From contig CAITQY010000568.1 in assembly GCA_903894655.1 (NCBI GenBank), forward strand, positions 1 through 23,671: DNA of 23,671 nucleotides, given 5' to 3'. This stretch comes from an uncultured Gemmatimonadota bacterium. Lineage in GTDB: Bacteria > Gemmatimonadota > Gemmatimonadetes > Gemmatimonadales > Gemmatimonadaceae. Made by a program: the position numbers and the translations under genes. Below the pieces are notes generated by a model. The model was not told where the DNA came from and ran no database searches. It saw only the letters and a program-made list of their open reading frames with translations. Each line of letters starts with the position of its first letter. Position 1 is the stretch's first letter. Of the stretch, positions 13,529 through 22,165 are shown piece by piece.

Positions 13529-14406
13529 ACGCACGCTCTCAACGACGTCGCCGCACCGGTCGCGTTATGACGGCGCTCACGTGGACGGCCGCCATCGTCG
13601 CGACCATCCCGCTCGTCACGATTCTGGCGCATCTGCTTGTGAACGGGCTTGGGCAACTCACGCCGACCTTCTTCACGCAGCTGCCCACTCCGCCCGGCGT
13701 GCGGGGGGGCGGTGTGGCCAACGCGCTCATCGGGTCAGGCATCCTCGTCGCCATCGCGATGACGGTGGCGGTGCCGGTCGGCATCGGGGCCGGCCTTTAT
13801 CTCGCGGAGCATCGCCGCGGTCGCTTCGCGCAGGCCGTGCGCCTGCTCGCCGATGTGCTGAGCGGCCTCCCCTCGATCGTCCTCGGCATCTTCGCGTGGG
13901 AATTGATCGTGCGACCGTCGGGACATTTTTCGGCGTGGGCGGGCGGCATGGCACTCGGGCTCCTGGTGTTGCCGCTGGTCGCGCGTGCCACCGAAGAAAT
14001 GGTGCGTCTCGCACCGGTCGCGCTCACGGAAGCCGCGTTGGCCCTCGGCTTCTCGCGATGGCGCACCTCGCTCACCGTCGTGCTGCGCACCGCGATGCCC
14101 GGTATCGTGACCGCGGTGCTGATCGCGATGTCGCGCGCGGCAGGAGAAACCGCACCGCTGCTCTTCACCGCCTTCGGCAACCCGTTCTGGTCGGTCGATC
14201 CGGCGCGCCCGATTGCCGCCTTGCCGCTGCAGATCTACGCGTATGCACAAAGTCCCTACGACGAATGGCGCGCGCAGGCATGGGCTGGCGGCCTCGTGTT
14301 GCTCATCCTCGTTGCGTTGATCAGCGCGGCCGCCCACGCCGTCATTCGTGCGCGCGCCAACATCCTCTCCGCCGTCACCCCGCGCGTGGGACGGGTTGAT
14401 GACTGA
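13525..14406 (+). CDS. pstA: Phosphate ABC transporter permease PstA
   Basis: The 293-residue inner-membrane protein is the second permease subunit of Pst. ATG 13525 overlaps the pstC stop (ATGA) and is preferred over an in-frame upstream ATG (13477) inside pstC. A basic N-terminus (MNARSQRRRRTGR) precedes the first span (TWTAAIVATIPLVTILAHLLV). The coupling loop LTEAALALGFSRWRTSLTVVLRTAMPGIVTAV and the family hallmark MSRAAGETAPLLFTAFGN are present. The end overlaps pstB by 8 bases. Confidence 0.93.
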   Translation: MNARSQRRRRTGRVMTALTWTAAIVATIPLVTILAHLLVNGLGQLTPTFFTQLPTPPGVRGGGVANALIGSGILVAIAMTVAVPVGIGAGLYLAEHRRGRFAQAVRLLADVLSGLPSIVLGIFAWELIVRPSGHFSAWAGGMALGLLVLPLVARATEEMVRLAPVALTEAALALGFSRWRTSLTVVLRTAMPGIVTAVLIAMSRAAGETAPLLFTAFGNPFWSVDPARPIAALPLQIYAYAQSPYDEWRAQAWAGGLVLLILVALISAAAHAVIRARANILSAVTPRVGRVDD

Positions 14407-15187
14407 GCGAACGCCGGCTGCCGCCACCGCACCTCATGTGCGCCTCAGCAACCTGTCCGCCGGCTTCGCCGATCGCGGCGTGCTGCGTCAGGTCAACCTC
14501 GATGGGCCACCAGGGCGAGTCCTGGCCATCGTGGGTCCGTCGGGGTGCGGCAAGAGCACAGCCCTGCGGTGTATCAATCGCCTGCACGAACTCGATGATG
14601 GCGCCTTCGTGAGCGGTGACGTGTCGGTCGGCGCGCTGCCGGTGTATGCCCCCTCGACCGACGTGATCGGCTTGCGTCGTCGGGTCGGCATGGTGTTTCA
14701 GCGACCGACACCTTTTGTCACCGCCTCGGTCTTCGATAACGTAGCGGCCGGTATTCGTGCGCACCGGCGCGCCGTGCCGCCAAGTGAGCTGGAAGGGCTG
14801 GTGGAAGTGGCGCTGCAACGCGCGGGCCTGTGGCGCGAGGTCGTGGATCGACTGTTCGGATCCGCGATGGCATTGTCGGGCGGCCAGCAGCAGCGACTCT
14901 GCATCGCGCGAGCGCTGGCGGTGCAACCCGACGTGCTCTTACTCGATGAGCCCACGGCGTCCCTCGACTCCATGGGCACCCAGCGCATCGAAGAGCTGCT
15001 GTACGATCTGCGTGACACCGTCACGGTGATCATGGTGACCCACAACATGCAGCAGGCCGCGCGCATTTCCGACGTCACCGCGTTTCTGCTCGACGGGCGC
15101 ATCGTGGAGTGCGCCCCCACGCGGCAGCTGTTCACGACCCCGTCCGACGCACGCACCGAAGCCTATATCACCGGGCGTTTCGGATGA
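14399..15187 (+). CDS. pstB: Phosphate ABC transporter ATPase PstB, first (divergent) copy
   Basis: The 262-residue cytoplasmic ATPase powers phosphate import. Walker A GPSGCGKST is at 46-54, the ABC signature LSGGQQQR at 159-166, Walker B VLLLDEPTA with D183/E184, and the H-loop MVTHN further on, so it looks catalytically competent. The Q-loop region reads FQRPTPFVTASVFDNVA, which departs from the NPFPxSxxDNVAYG pattern usual in PstB and retained in the next gene. The start at ATG 14399 overlaps the pstA end by 8 bases. The stop overlaps the second pstB by 4 bases (ATGA). The near-identical C-terminus (RTEAYITGRFG) shows the two arose by tandem duplication. Confidence 0.9.
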   Translation: MTERTPAAATAPHVRLSNLSAGFADRGVLRQVNLDGPPGRVLAIVGPSGCGKSTALRCINRLHELDDGAFVSGDVSVGALPVYAPSTDVIGLRRRVGMVFQRPTPFVTASVFDNVAAGIRAHRRAVPPSELEGLVEVALQRAGLWREVVDRLFGSAMALSGGQQQRLCIARALAVQPDVLLLDEPTASLDSMGTQRIEELLYDLRDTVTVIMVTHNMQQAARISDVTAFLLDGRIVECAPTRQLFTTPSDARTEAYITGRFG

Positions 15188-15960
15188 GCACGGACGTCTA
15201 CAGCCTTCCCGGTGCCGTCATTCTCGAACGGTTCTCCGCGTGGTTCGGCGCGGCGCCGGCGCTGCACAACGTCGACTTCGCCGTGCGTCCCCGGTCGGTC
15301 ACCGCGCTCATCGGCCCCTCGGGGTCGGGCAAGAGTACGCTGTTGCGCGCCATCAATCGGCTCAACGATGAACTGCCGGGCGCGCGCCATAGCGGCCGAC
15401 TGCTCCTCGACGGCGACAACGTGTACGAGCCCACGGTCGACGTGAGCGTGCTGCGGCAGCGGGTCGGCATGGTGTTTCAGCGATCCAATCCGTTTCCGCG
15501 GTCCGTCTTTGACAATGTGGCGTATGGACCGCGCCTAAATGTTGGCCTCAGGGGGCGCGAACTCGACGACACGGTCGAAGACGCCTTGCGACGGGCCGCC
15601 CTCTGGGACGAGGTCAAGGATCGACTGCACCAGAGTGCCTGGTCGCTCTCCGGCGGTCAGCAGCAGCGCCTCTGCATTGCGCGCACGCTCGCCAACCGGC
15701 CGGCCGTGCTGCTGCTCGACGAACCGACCAGCGCGCTCGATCCGCAGGGCACGCAGCGCATTGAAGAACTCCTGTACGACCTTCAGCAGGACCTGACCAT
15801 CATCATCGTGACTCACAACCTGCATCAGGCCGCACGCGTGTCTCGACGCACGGCGTTGCTGGTGGACGGCGTCCTGATTGAAGACGCGGCCACCGATCGT
15901 TTGTTCACGCGCCCGTCCGACTCACGGACCGAAGCGTTTATCACGGGGAGGTTCGGCTGA
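15184..15960 (+). CDS. pstB: Phosphate ABC transporter ATPase PstB, second (canonical) copy
   Basis: This 258-residue ATPase is the more typical PstB. Walker A GPSGSGKST is at 44-52, then FQRSNPFPRSVFDNVAYGPRL, the signature LSGGQQQR, Walker B VLLLDEPTSALDPQGT and the H-loop IVTHNLHQAARVS follow. ATG 15184 overlaps the preceding stop. An in-frame ATG further upstream (15109) lies inside the first copy and is rejected. It ends RTEAFITGRFG, almost the same as the first copy. A 24-base identical block is shared (15460-15483 with 14681-14704). It may pair with itself or form a heterodimer with the first copy. Confidence 0.93.
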   Translation: MSTDVYSLPGAVILERFSAWFGAAPALHNVDFAVRPRSVTALIGPSGSGKSTLLRAINRLNDELPGARHSGRLLLDGDNVYEPTVDVSVLRQRVGMVFQRSNPFPRSVFDNVAYGPRLNVGLRGRELDDTVEDALRRAALWDEVKDRLHQSAWSLSGGQQQRLCIARTLANRPAVLLLDEPTSALDPQGTQRIEELLYDLQQDLTIIIVTHNLHQAARVSRRTALLVDGVLIEDAATDRLFTRPSDSRTEAFITGRFG

Positions 15961-16673
15961 TGCGTAATGTGCCCGCCGGCTATCGGCACTTTCACGATGA
16001 ACTCGCGTTGCTCAAGCAGCGGTTACTCGATATGTCCGAGCGCGCCGAGTCCTTGGTGGCGCTCTCGGTTGAAGCGCTGCTCGAGCGAGACCGCGAGAAG
16101 GCGATCGCGGTGATCGAGGCCGACGAAGAGCTCGATCGGCTTGAGGTGGAGGCCGAGAATCAGGCCATCGCCATGCTGGCTCTGCAGCAGCCGATGGCGC
16201 GTGACCTCCGCTTCCTGATCGGCGCGATCAAGGTCTCGAGCGACCTTGAGCGCGTCGGCGATCACGCCGTGAACATCGCGCAATGCGCGGTACGTCTAGT
16301 CGATCAGCGCTTGGCCGTCCCGGTCGTCCCGGCCCTCGCCGACATGGCGCGTCGGGCGCGCGCCATGCTGAGCGACGCCCTCGACGCCTTCATCCGTGGC
16401 GACGGCGCCCTCGGCCGTGCCGTCGGCAAAGCCGATGACGACGTGGACGCCAAGCATGAGAGCATCTTTCGCGCACTCTTGGCCGACATGATGGGCAACC
16501 CGCAAGCCATTGCCCCGTCACTCGAGCTCTTGCTGGTCAGTCGAAACTTGGAACGGGTAGCCGACCTCGCCACCAACATCGGGGAAGACGCCGTGTATCT
16601 TGCCGAGGGGAAGCAGATTCGTCATCGGTTCGACGAGGACGCCCCAACGCCTCCTTCCAGCGACGCGACATGA
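15960..16673 (+). CDS. phoU: Phosphate transport regulator PhoU
   Basis: The 237-residue all-helical cytoplasmic protein links Pst activity to PhoR and restrains the Pho response when phosphate is plentiful. It shows the two PhoU three-helix repeats. The first is around ADEELDRLEVEAENQAIAML and LRFLIGAIKVSSDLERVGDHAVNIAQ. The second is around DDDVDAKHESIFRALLADM and LLVSRNLERVADLATNIGEDAVYL. The ExxD-type metal-binding residues in both repeats are kept. The start overlaps the pstB stop by 1 base (TGATG) and the stop overlaps ppx by 4 bases. A second, distant PhoU-family protein is encoded at 21554-22165. Confidence 0.95.
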   Translation: MRNVPAGYRHFHDELALLKQRLLDMSERAESLVALSVEALLERDREKAIAVIEADEELDRLEVEAENQAIAMLALQQPMARDLRFLIGAIKVSSDLERVGDHAVNIAQCAVRLVDQRLAVPVVPALADMARRARAMLSDALDAFIRGDGALGRAVGKADDDVDAKHESIFRALLADMMGNPQAIAPSLELLLVSRNLERVADLATNIGEDAVYLAEGKQIRHRFDEDAPTPPSSDAT

Positions 16674-18265
16674 CGGCACCAATCACGACGGCATCGACCG
16701 ACATCCGGATCGCCGCGATCGACATCGGCTCCAACTCGGTACGCCAGATCGTCGCGGACGTATCCCCGACCGGGCAGATCCGCGTGGTGGACGAGATGAA
16801 GGCAATGCCGCGCCTGGGTGAGGGCCTCGAGGCCACCGGCTCGTTGTCGCCGACCGCCATCGAGGCGGCCGTGACGGCGGTCCAGCGCATGGTCACACTG
16901 GCTGGCCAGCTGGGTGCCGCCCGGATCGAGATCGTGGCCACCAGCGCCGTGCGTGATGCCGCCAATGGCGCCGATTTCACTGGCCGGGTGGAAACGCTCA
17001 CCGGCCGCCGCGTCCGCATCCTGAGCGGCGAGGAGGAGGCCCTACTCTGCTTCCGTAGCGCACTGGCACACTTTGAGCTGGGGTCCGGCCGTACGGTCGT
17101 GATGGACATCGGGGGCGGCTCGCTCGAACTCGTGCTGGCCAAGGACGGCCTCATCGAGCGCGTGGCGTCCCTGCCCTTCGGCGCGGTGCGCCTCACCGAG
17201 CGCTTCCTGACCCCCAAGGTCAACCCGCGCCGCGTCCGCGCCCTTCGTGACCACGTGAAAGACGGCCTCCGGCGAGCGGTGCCGGTGAAAGACTGGCGCG
17301 GTGCGCAGATTATCGGCTCCGGGGGCACGTTCACGAACCTGGCCGGCATCGTGCTTTCGCGGCAGCATGTCACCGTGCGATCACCGCACGGCACGCGGGT
17401 GACGCGCGTGGAGTTAGAGCACGTGCTCGACTGGCTGCAGCGGCTCGAATCGTACGAACGGGCGCATGTGCCGGGACTCAATCCGGCGCGTGCGGACATC
17501 ATCGTGGCCGGTCTCGCCGTGGCCGCCGAGGTGTTGTCGCGGTTCGACCCGCGCGACCTGCTGGCCTCCGCCTACGGCATTCGCGAAGGGCTGCTGCTGG
17601 AAGCGGCACGCGTGACGCCCACGGTGGCCGACCCCGGCGTGGCCCGCGAGCGCTCCGTGCGCGAGTTCGCCGAGCGGTGCCACTACGAGGAGCCGCACGC
17701 GCGCCAGGTGCAGGCGCTGTCCCTGCAACTGTTCGACACGCTCGCCCCGCGCCTGCAACTCGATGCGCGCGACCGTCAGTTACTCTCTGATGCGGCGCTC
17801 CTGCATGATGTGGGCTATCACATCAATTACGAAAAGCACCACAAGCATTCGTTTCACCTCATCTCGCACGCCGAGCTGCTCGGGATGACGCCGGCTCAGC
17901 AGGTCGTGGTCGCGCATGTGGCCCGCTACCATCGCGGCACACCGCCCAAGACCAAGCACCGCGGTTTCGCGCAGCTTGACCGTGCGTCGCGAGAACGTGT
18001 CGTGAAACTGGCCGCCCTGCTACGCTTTGCCGACGGCATGGACCGTGGCCACGTGGCCGCGGTGGGCGCGCTGCGTGTGAAGCTGACCAATGACGCGATG
18101 CGCGTGACGGTCATTCAAGCCGAAGGCGCCACCAACGTCCGCCTCGAGTGCTGGGGCGCCAGCCGCAAGCGACATCTCCTCGAGGAAGTCCTCGGCCGAC
18201 CGATCATCGTGGTGGCGCCCGACGGCACCGAGATCACGGCGGACGACGACGGCGACGGCGAGTAA
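16670..18265 (+). CDS. ppx: Exopolyphosphatase (Ppx/GppA family) with C-terminal HD domain
   Basis: The 531-residue enzyme releases phosphate from polyphosphate chains and may also hydrolyse pppGpp. The actin-like fold begins with AAIDIGSNSV (15-24), followed by RLGEG, SGEEEALL, VMDIGGGSLELVL (144-156), GSGGTFTNLAG and NPARADIIVAGL. A C-terminal HD-type domain carries LLHDVGYHI with H379/D380 and YEKHHKHSFHLI. Such a domain is common in long Ppx/GppA proteins. It is the last gene of the pst-phoU transcription unit and starts with an ATGA overlap. It faces the polyphosphate kinase gene, so synthesis and breakdown genes converge. Sequence alone does not separate Ppx from GppA; the neighbours favour Ppx. 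Confidence 0.88.
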   Translation: MTAPITTASTDIRIAAIDIGSNSVRQIVADVSPTGQIRVVDEMKAMPRLGEGLEATGSLSPTAIEAAVTAVQRMVTLAGQLGAARIEIVATSAVRDAANGADFTGRVETLTGRRVRILSGEEEALLCFRSALAHFELGSGRTVVMDIGGGSLELVLAKDGLIERVASLPFGAVRLTERFLTPKVNPRRVRALRDHVKDGLRRAVPVKDWRGAQIIGSGGTFTNLAGIVLSRQHVTVRSPHGTRVTRVELEHVLDWLQRLESYERAHVPGLNPARADIIVAGLAVAAEVLSRFDPRDLLASAYGIREGLLLEAARVTPTVADPGVARERSVREFAERCHYEEPHARQVQALSLQLFDTLAPRLQLDARDRQLLSDAALLHDVGYHINYEKHHKHSFHLISHAELLGMTPAQQVVVAHVARYHRGTPPKTKHRGFAQLDRASRERVVKLAALLRFADGMDRGHVAAVGALRVKLTNDAMRVTVIQAEGATNVRLECWGASRKRHLLEEVLGRPIIVVAPDGTEITADDDGDGE

Positions 18266-18267
18266 AC

Positions 18268-18286
18268 GCGCCTCCGCCCGAGGCGT
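18268..18286. terminator. Hairpin between the convergent ppx and ppk genes
   Basis: CGCCTC and GAGGCG form a 6-bp stem with a 5-base loop, extended by one G-T pair. It occupies most of the 43-base gap between two converging genes and could end transcription from both sides. No U-tract is present. Confidence 0.4.
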
Positions 18287-18308
18287 CACCGCGGGCGGCG
18301 CCACCGTG

Positions 18309-20507
18309 TCAGTCTTCGCGGAGCCCGTCCGACGACTTCGCCCGCGTCCGCTTTGCGCCCGACTTCGCCGTCGGCTTCGCCTCCAACCCACCCCACGGAT
18401 CACGCATCATCGTCGCCTGCGTCGACCGTTCCGGGGCGCCGTTCGAGCTTCGCCGGCGATAGGTGCCGTCGGCCCCGAGCTCCCACGCCTGTCGGTTGTC
18501 GGCCAGACACGTTTCCAGCACCCGTTGCAGGCGGCCATGCCACGCCACGTCATCGATCGGCGCCATCGCTTCCACGCGGCGGTCGAAGTTGCGCGGCATC
18601 CAGTCGGCCGAGCCGATGTAGTACTCCGGATTGCCGCCATTCGAGAAGTACGCAATGCGCGAGTGCTCGAGAAAGCGTCCGATGATACTGACCACGCGAA
18701 TCCGCTCGCTTACGCCGCGGAGCCCCGGCAGCAGGCAGCAGATGCCGCGCACGATCAGGTCGATCTCGACGCCCGCTTGCGACGCACGGTAGAGCGCGGC
18801 AATCACGTCCGGATCGACCAGCGCGTTCATCTTGGCAATGATGCGCCCACCACGTCCGGCCGCGGCGTGCGCCGACTCCCGTTCGATGAGCTCCAGCGTC
18901 CGCGAGCGCAGATTCGCCGGCGCCATGATCAGCCGTCGGTAGAACTTCTGCCGCGACACGCCGGTGAGCGAATTGAACAAGTCACTCGAATCGGCGCCGA
19001 TCTGCGGGTTGCACGTAAAGAGGCCGATATCAGTGTACAGGCGCGCCGTCTTGGAGTTGTAGTTGCCGGTGCTCACATGGACGTAACGCCGGATGCCGTC
19101 ATTGTCGCGTCGCACCACCAACACCGTCTTGGCGTGCGTCTTGAGCCCCGGCAGTCCATACGCCACATGAATGCCGTAACTCTCCATCGTCCGCGCAAAC
19201 GTGATGTTGTTCTGCTCATCGAACCGGGCCTGCAGTTCGATGATGACCGCCACCTGCTTTCCCGCCTCGGCAGCCTCGGTAAGCGCGCGCACGATCGCCG
19301 TGTCGCCTGAGGTGCGATACAACGTGAGCTTGATAGCCAGCACCTGCGGATCACCGGATGCCGCCTCGAGGAACGCTTCCACCGACGAACTGAACGACTC
19401 GTACGGGTGGTGCACGAGGACATCGCGCTCGCGGATCACGTCGAAGATGTTGCGGCCATCGCGGAACGGCGCCGGCACCACCGGCGTGTACGGCGCGTCG
19501 CGCAAATCAGGGACCTCGAGGCCCGCGATCTGCAGCAAATCGCCCAACTCGAGCAGATCATCGCGATCGTGGACGTCACGCTCGCTCAGCGGGGCGACGA
19601 GCTGCGTTTCGCTTTCACTCAACTCCTCGAGCAACAGCTGTCGCATGGACTGCGGCATGTCACGCTGCACTTCCAGTCGCACCACTTCCCCAAACCGACG
19701 CTGAAACACCTGCTGTTCGATCGTCTCCAGTAAATCGTCCGGCTGGTCGATCTGGCCGAGGTCGAGATCGGAGTAGCGCGTGATGCGGAACGTGAACCAC
19801 CGCTTCACGGCCATGCCGGGGAACAGCGTGCCCAGATGCTCGCCGATCACTTCCTCCAGCGGCACGAAGCAATGCTCGCCGCCACGCTCGAGCGGCACCC
19901 AGCGCGGCAGGGAACGCGGCACTTTGACGCGCGCGAAATGCTCCTTGCCACTGTCGGGATCGCCGATATCCACCGCCAACGAGAGCGACAGATTCGAGAT
20001 GTAGGGGAACGGGTGACCCGGATCGACCGCCAAGGGCGTGAGCACCGGGAACACCTGCGATTCGAAATAGGCGTGCACGCGCTCGCGCTCGGCGTCGTCG
20101 AGTGACGCCATGGGCACCAGCTTGATGCCCTTCGCCTCGAGCGCCGGCAATACGAGGTCGTGCAGCGCATGGTGCCGGCGATGCAGCAGCTCGTGCACCC
20201 GCGTGCGGATGGCCTCGAGCTGCTCGGGCGGCGACAGCGGGTCAGGGGGATACTGCGGCGCGCCCGACGTGACTTTGCGCCGCAGCCCCGCCGCCCGGAC
20301 CATGTAGAACTCGTCCAGGTTCGTGCTGAAGATCGCGAGAAACTTCAGCCGCTCCAACAACGGCACGCGCGCGTCCAACGCTTCCTCGAGCACGCGCGCA
20401 TTGAAGTCGAGCCAACTGAGCTCGCGATTCAGATACGGCAGCGACAAAGCGGTAGACGACGGAATGGCAGTGGTCCGACGCGGCGTGCCGCGCCGAACGG
20501 GAGGCAA
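18309..20507 (-). CDS. ppk1: Polyphosphate kinase 1
   Basis: The 732-residue enzyme polymerises the terminal phosphate of ATP into polyphosphate. The N-terminal domain starts YLNRELSWLDFNARVLEEA (25-43) and continues KFLAIFSTNLDEFYMVR. The catalytic phospholipase-D-like domains follow. H458 in GLKTHAKTV corresponds to the autophosphorylated histidine of E. coli PPK1 (H435), and H615 in RFLEHSRI corresponds to H592. YVHVSTGNYN, RLIMAPANLR and SADWMPRN are also conserved. The start appears to be TTG at 20507, one base after the pit stop, since no ATG or GTG precedes the conserved N-terminus in frame. A TTG at 20447 is an alternative. The C-terminal tail is basic (KPTAKSGAKRTRAK). Confidence 0.95.
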   Translation of the reverse strand: MPPVRRGTPRRTTAIPSSTALSLPYLNRELSWLDFNARVLEEALDARVPLLERLKFLAIFSTNLDEFYMVRAAGLRRKVTSGAPQYPPDPLSPPEQLEAIRTRVHELLHRRHHALHDLVLPALEAKGIKLVPMASLDDAERERVHAYFESQVFPVLTPLAVDPGHPFPYISNLSLSLAVDIGDPDSGKEHFARVKVPRSLPRWVPLERGGEHCFVPLEEVIGEHLGTLFPGMAVKRWFTFRITRYSDLDLGQIDQPDDLLETIEQQVFQRRFGEVVRLEVQRDMPQSMRQLLLEELSESETQLVAPLSERDVHDRDDLLELGDLLQIAGLEVPDLRDAPYTPVVPAPFRDGRNIFDVIRERDVLVHHPYESFSSSVEAFLEAASGDPQVLAIKLTLYRTSGDTAIVRALTEAAEAGKQVAVIIELQARFDEQNNITFARTMESYGIHVAYGLPGLKTHAKTVLVVRRDNDGIRRYVHVSTGNYNSKTARLYTDIGLFTCNPQIGADSSDLFNSLTGVSRQKFYRRLIMAPANLRSRTLELIERESAHAAAGRGGRIIAKMNALVDPDVIAALYRASQAGVEIDLIVRGICCLLPGLRGVSERIRVVSIIGRFLEHSRIAYFSNGGNPEYYIGSADWMPRNFDRRVEAMAPIDDVAWHGRLQRVLETCLADNRQAWELGADGTYRRRSSNGAPERSTQATMMRDPWGGLEAKPTAKSGAKRTRAKSSDGLRED

Positions 20508-20508
20508 G

Positions 20509-21546
20509 TCAGATTGGATTGAACGCAGCCAGCAGCTTGTACGCGATCGCCGCCATGGCGGCCGCGGCAGGAATGGTGATCACCCACGCCCAGACGATCT
20601 TACTCGCCAGGCCCCAACGGACCGCCGAGAGACGGTTCGTGGCGCCTACGCCGACGATGGCTCCGGTGATCGTGTGCGTGGTGCTGACCGGGATACCGAA
20701 GCGGGACGCCGACAGGATGACCAGCGCACCGGCCGTCTCCGCGCAGAAGCCGCCGACCGGGCGCAGCTTCGTGATGCGCGTGCCCATCGTGTGCACGATG
20801 CGCCAGCCGCCGAACAGCGTGCCGAGCGAGATCATGGTATAGGCGCCGAGTTCGACCCAGAGCGGGATCGTGTCCAGTGACGTCACGTACATGTGGCTCA
20901 ACAGCCCCGTCTCGCCCGCAAAGGACGCCTGCGTGGCCACCAACAAGCCGACGATGATACCCATGGTCTTCTGCGCATCATTGCCGCCGTGCGCCAAGGA
21001 GAGCAAGGCCGAGCTGGTGAGCTGCGCCACGCGGAAGAACTTGTCCGCCTTCGCGCTGGTCACTTTCTGGAAGAGGTTCAACACCAGCACCATCAGGATG
21101 AAGCCCATCAGCATCCCGATCGACGGCGAGAGCACGATCGCCGAAAGCGTCTCGATCCACTTCTTGCCCCAGAGCAACGCAGAAAAACCGACCTTCGAGA
21201 CCGCCGCGCCCGCGTAGCCGCCGATCAGCGCATGCGAGGAGCTGGAGGGAATGCCGAACCACCACGTGATCAGATTCCACGTGATCGCCCCCAGTAGTCC
21301 ACCAAGGATCACATTGGCATCTACCACGTTCAGGTCGATGAACCCGGCGGCGACGGATTTGGCGACGGCCGTGCCCACAAAGAAGAGCGCCAAGAAGTTG
21401 AAGACGGCCGCCCAGATCACGGCCGCTAACGGACTCAGCACTCTCGTCCCGACGATCGTCGCGATCGAATTGGCCGAATCGTGAAACCCGTTGATGAAAT
21501 CGAACGCCAGTGCGACGAGAACGATGAAGATGACGAAGTTGACCAC
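20509..21546 (-). CDS. pit: Low-affinity inorganic phosphate transporter, Pit family
   Basis: The 345-residue multi-span inner-membrane protein imports phosphate, usually as a metal-phosphate/proton symporter. It has the duplicated PiT signature: FINGFHDSANSIATIVGTR near the N-terminus and LAHGGNDAQKTMGI in the second half. GIPSSSSHALIGG and GIPVSTTHTITGAIVGVG are also typical. GTG 21546 gives the compact membrane N-terminus VVNFVIFIVLVALAF. An in-frame ATG at 21603 would lie in the preceding gene and is rejected. The gene lies 7 bases after the DUF47 stop and 1 base before ppk1, so the three appear to be one operon that takes phosphate up and stores it. Confidence 0.93.
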   Translation of the reverse strand: MVNFVIFIVLVALAFDFINGFHDSANSIATIVGTRVLSPLAAVIWAAVFNFLALFFVGTAVAKSVAAGFIDLNVVDANVILGGLLGAITWNLITWWFGIPSSSSHALIGGYAGAAVSKVGFSALLWGKKWIETLSAIVLSPSIGMLMGFILMVLVLNLFQKVTSAKADKFFRVAQLTSSALLSLAHGGNDAQKTMGIIVGLLVATQASFAGETGLLSHMYVTSLDTIPLWVELGAYTMISLGTLFGGWRIVHTMGTRITKLRPVGGFCAETAGALVILSASRFGIPVSTTHTITGAIVGVGATNRLSAVRWGLASKIVWAWVITIPAAAAMAAIAYKLLAAFNPI

Positions 21547-21553
21547 AGATCCG

Positions 21554-22165
21554 TCAGCTGTTCTTGAGCGCGATGCTTTCGAGCACGTTCGACACATCCT
21601 CACACTCGTCGATCGCCTCCTCCAGCGCGTCGAAGATTTCTTTCCACTTCAACACTTCGATGGCCGGCTCGTCATGCTCGAACAACGCCCCGACCGACTG
21701 GGCATAGAGCACGTCGCCCTCCTCTTCGAGCTGTTTGATCTTGCGTCCATGCTCCAGCATTTTGATGCGCTTGGTCACATCGCTGACCGAGGCGAGAATC
21801 TCCGCGCTCGCGCGCACCAGCACGTCCGCCATTTCCACGCCGCCGCTGCGCGGAGTCGTCACGCGGAACATCACCACGCGTCGCGCGGCGCCATTGATCA
21901 AATCGATCACGTTGTCGAGACGCGTCGCCAGTACGTGAATGTCTTCGCGATCGAGCGGCGTCACGAAGCTCGTATCGATGCGCTGATTGATCACATGCAC
22001 GATGGCATCGCCATCCGTCTCGACCTTCTTGATCTCAACCGCGATACGGGCGGCATCCGCCGGATTCGCTAACAGGGTGCGCAGCAGGGTCGACGCACTA
22101 CCCATATACACGGCCAACTGCCGAAAATGATCGAAAAACGTTTCGTCTTTGGAGAAGAGCTTCAC
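21554..22165 (-). CDS. DUF47 PhoU-like protein, putative Pit accessory regulator
   Basis: The approximately 203-residue helical protein belongs to the DUF47/PhoU-like family often encoded next to pit genes and thought to modulate Pit transport. It begins VKLFSKDETFFDHFRQLA, the usual family N-terminus. EIKKVETDGDAIVHVINQRIDTSFVTPLDREDI, LATRLDNVIDLI and EALEEAID-like acidic helices near the C-terminus (IFDALEEAIDECEDVSNVLE) follow. I choose GTG 22165 from this alignment. An in-frame ATG at 22264 would add 33 residues of unrelated character and cannot be excluded. No strong ribosome-binding site is visible for either. Confidence 0.85.
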   Translation of the reverse strand: MKLFSKDETFFDHFRQLAVYMGSASTLLRTLLANPADAARIAVEIKKVETDGDAIVHVINQRIDTSFVTPLDREDIHVLATRLDNVIDLINGAARRVVMFRVTTPRSGGVEMADVLVRASAEILASVSDVTKRIKMLEHGRKIKQLEEEGDVLYAQSVGALFEHDEPAIEVLKWKEIFDALEEAIDECEDVSNVLESIALKNS

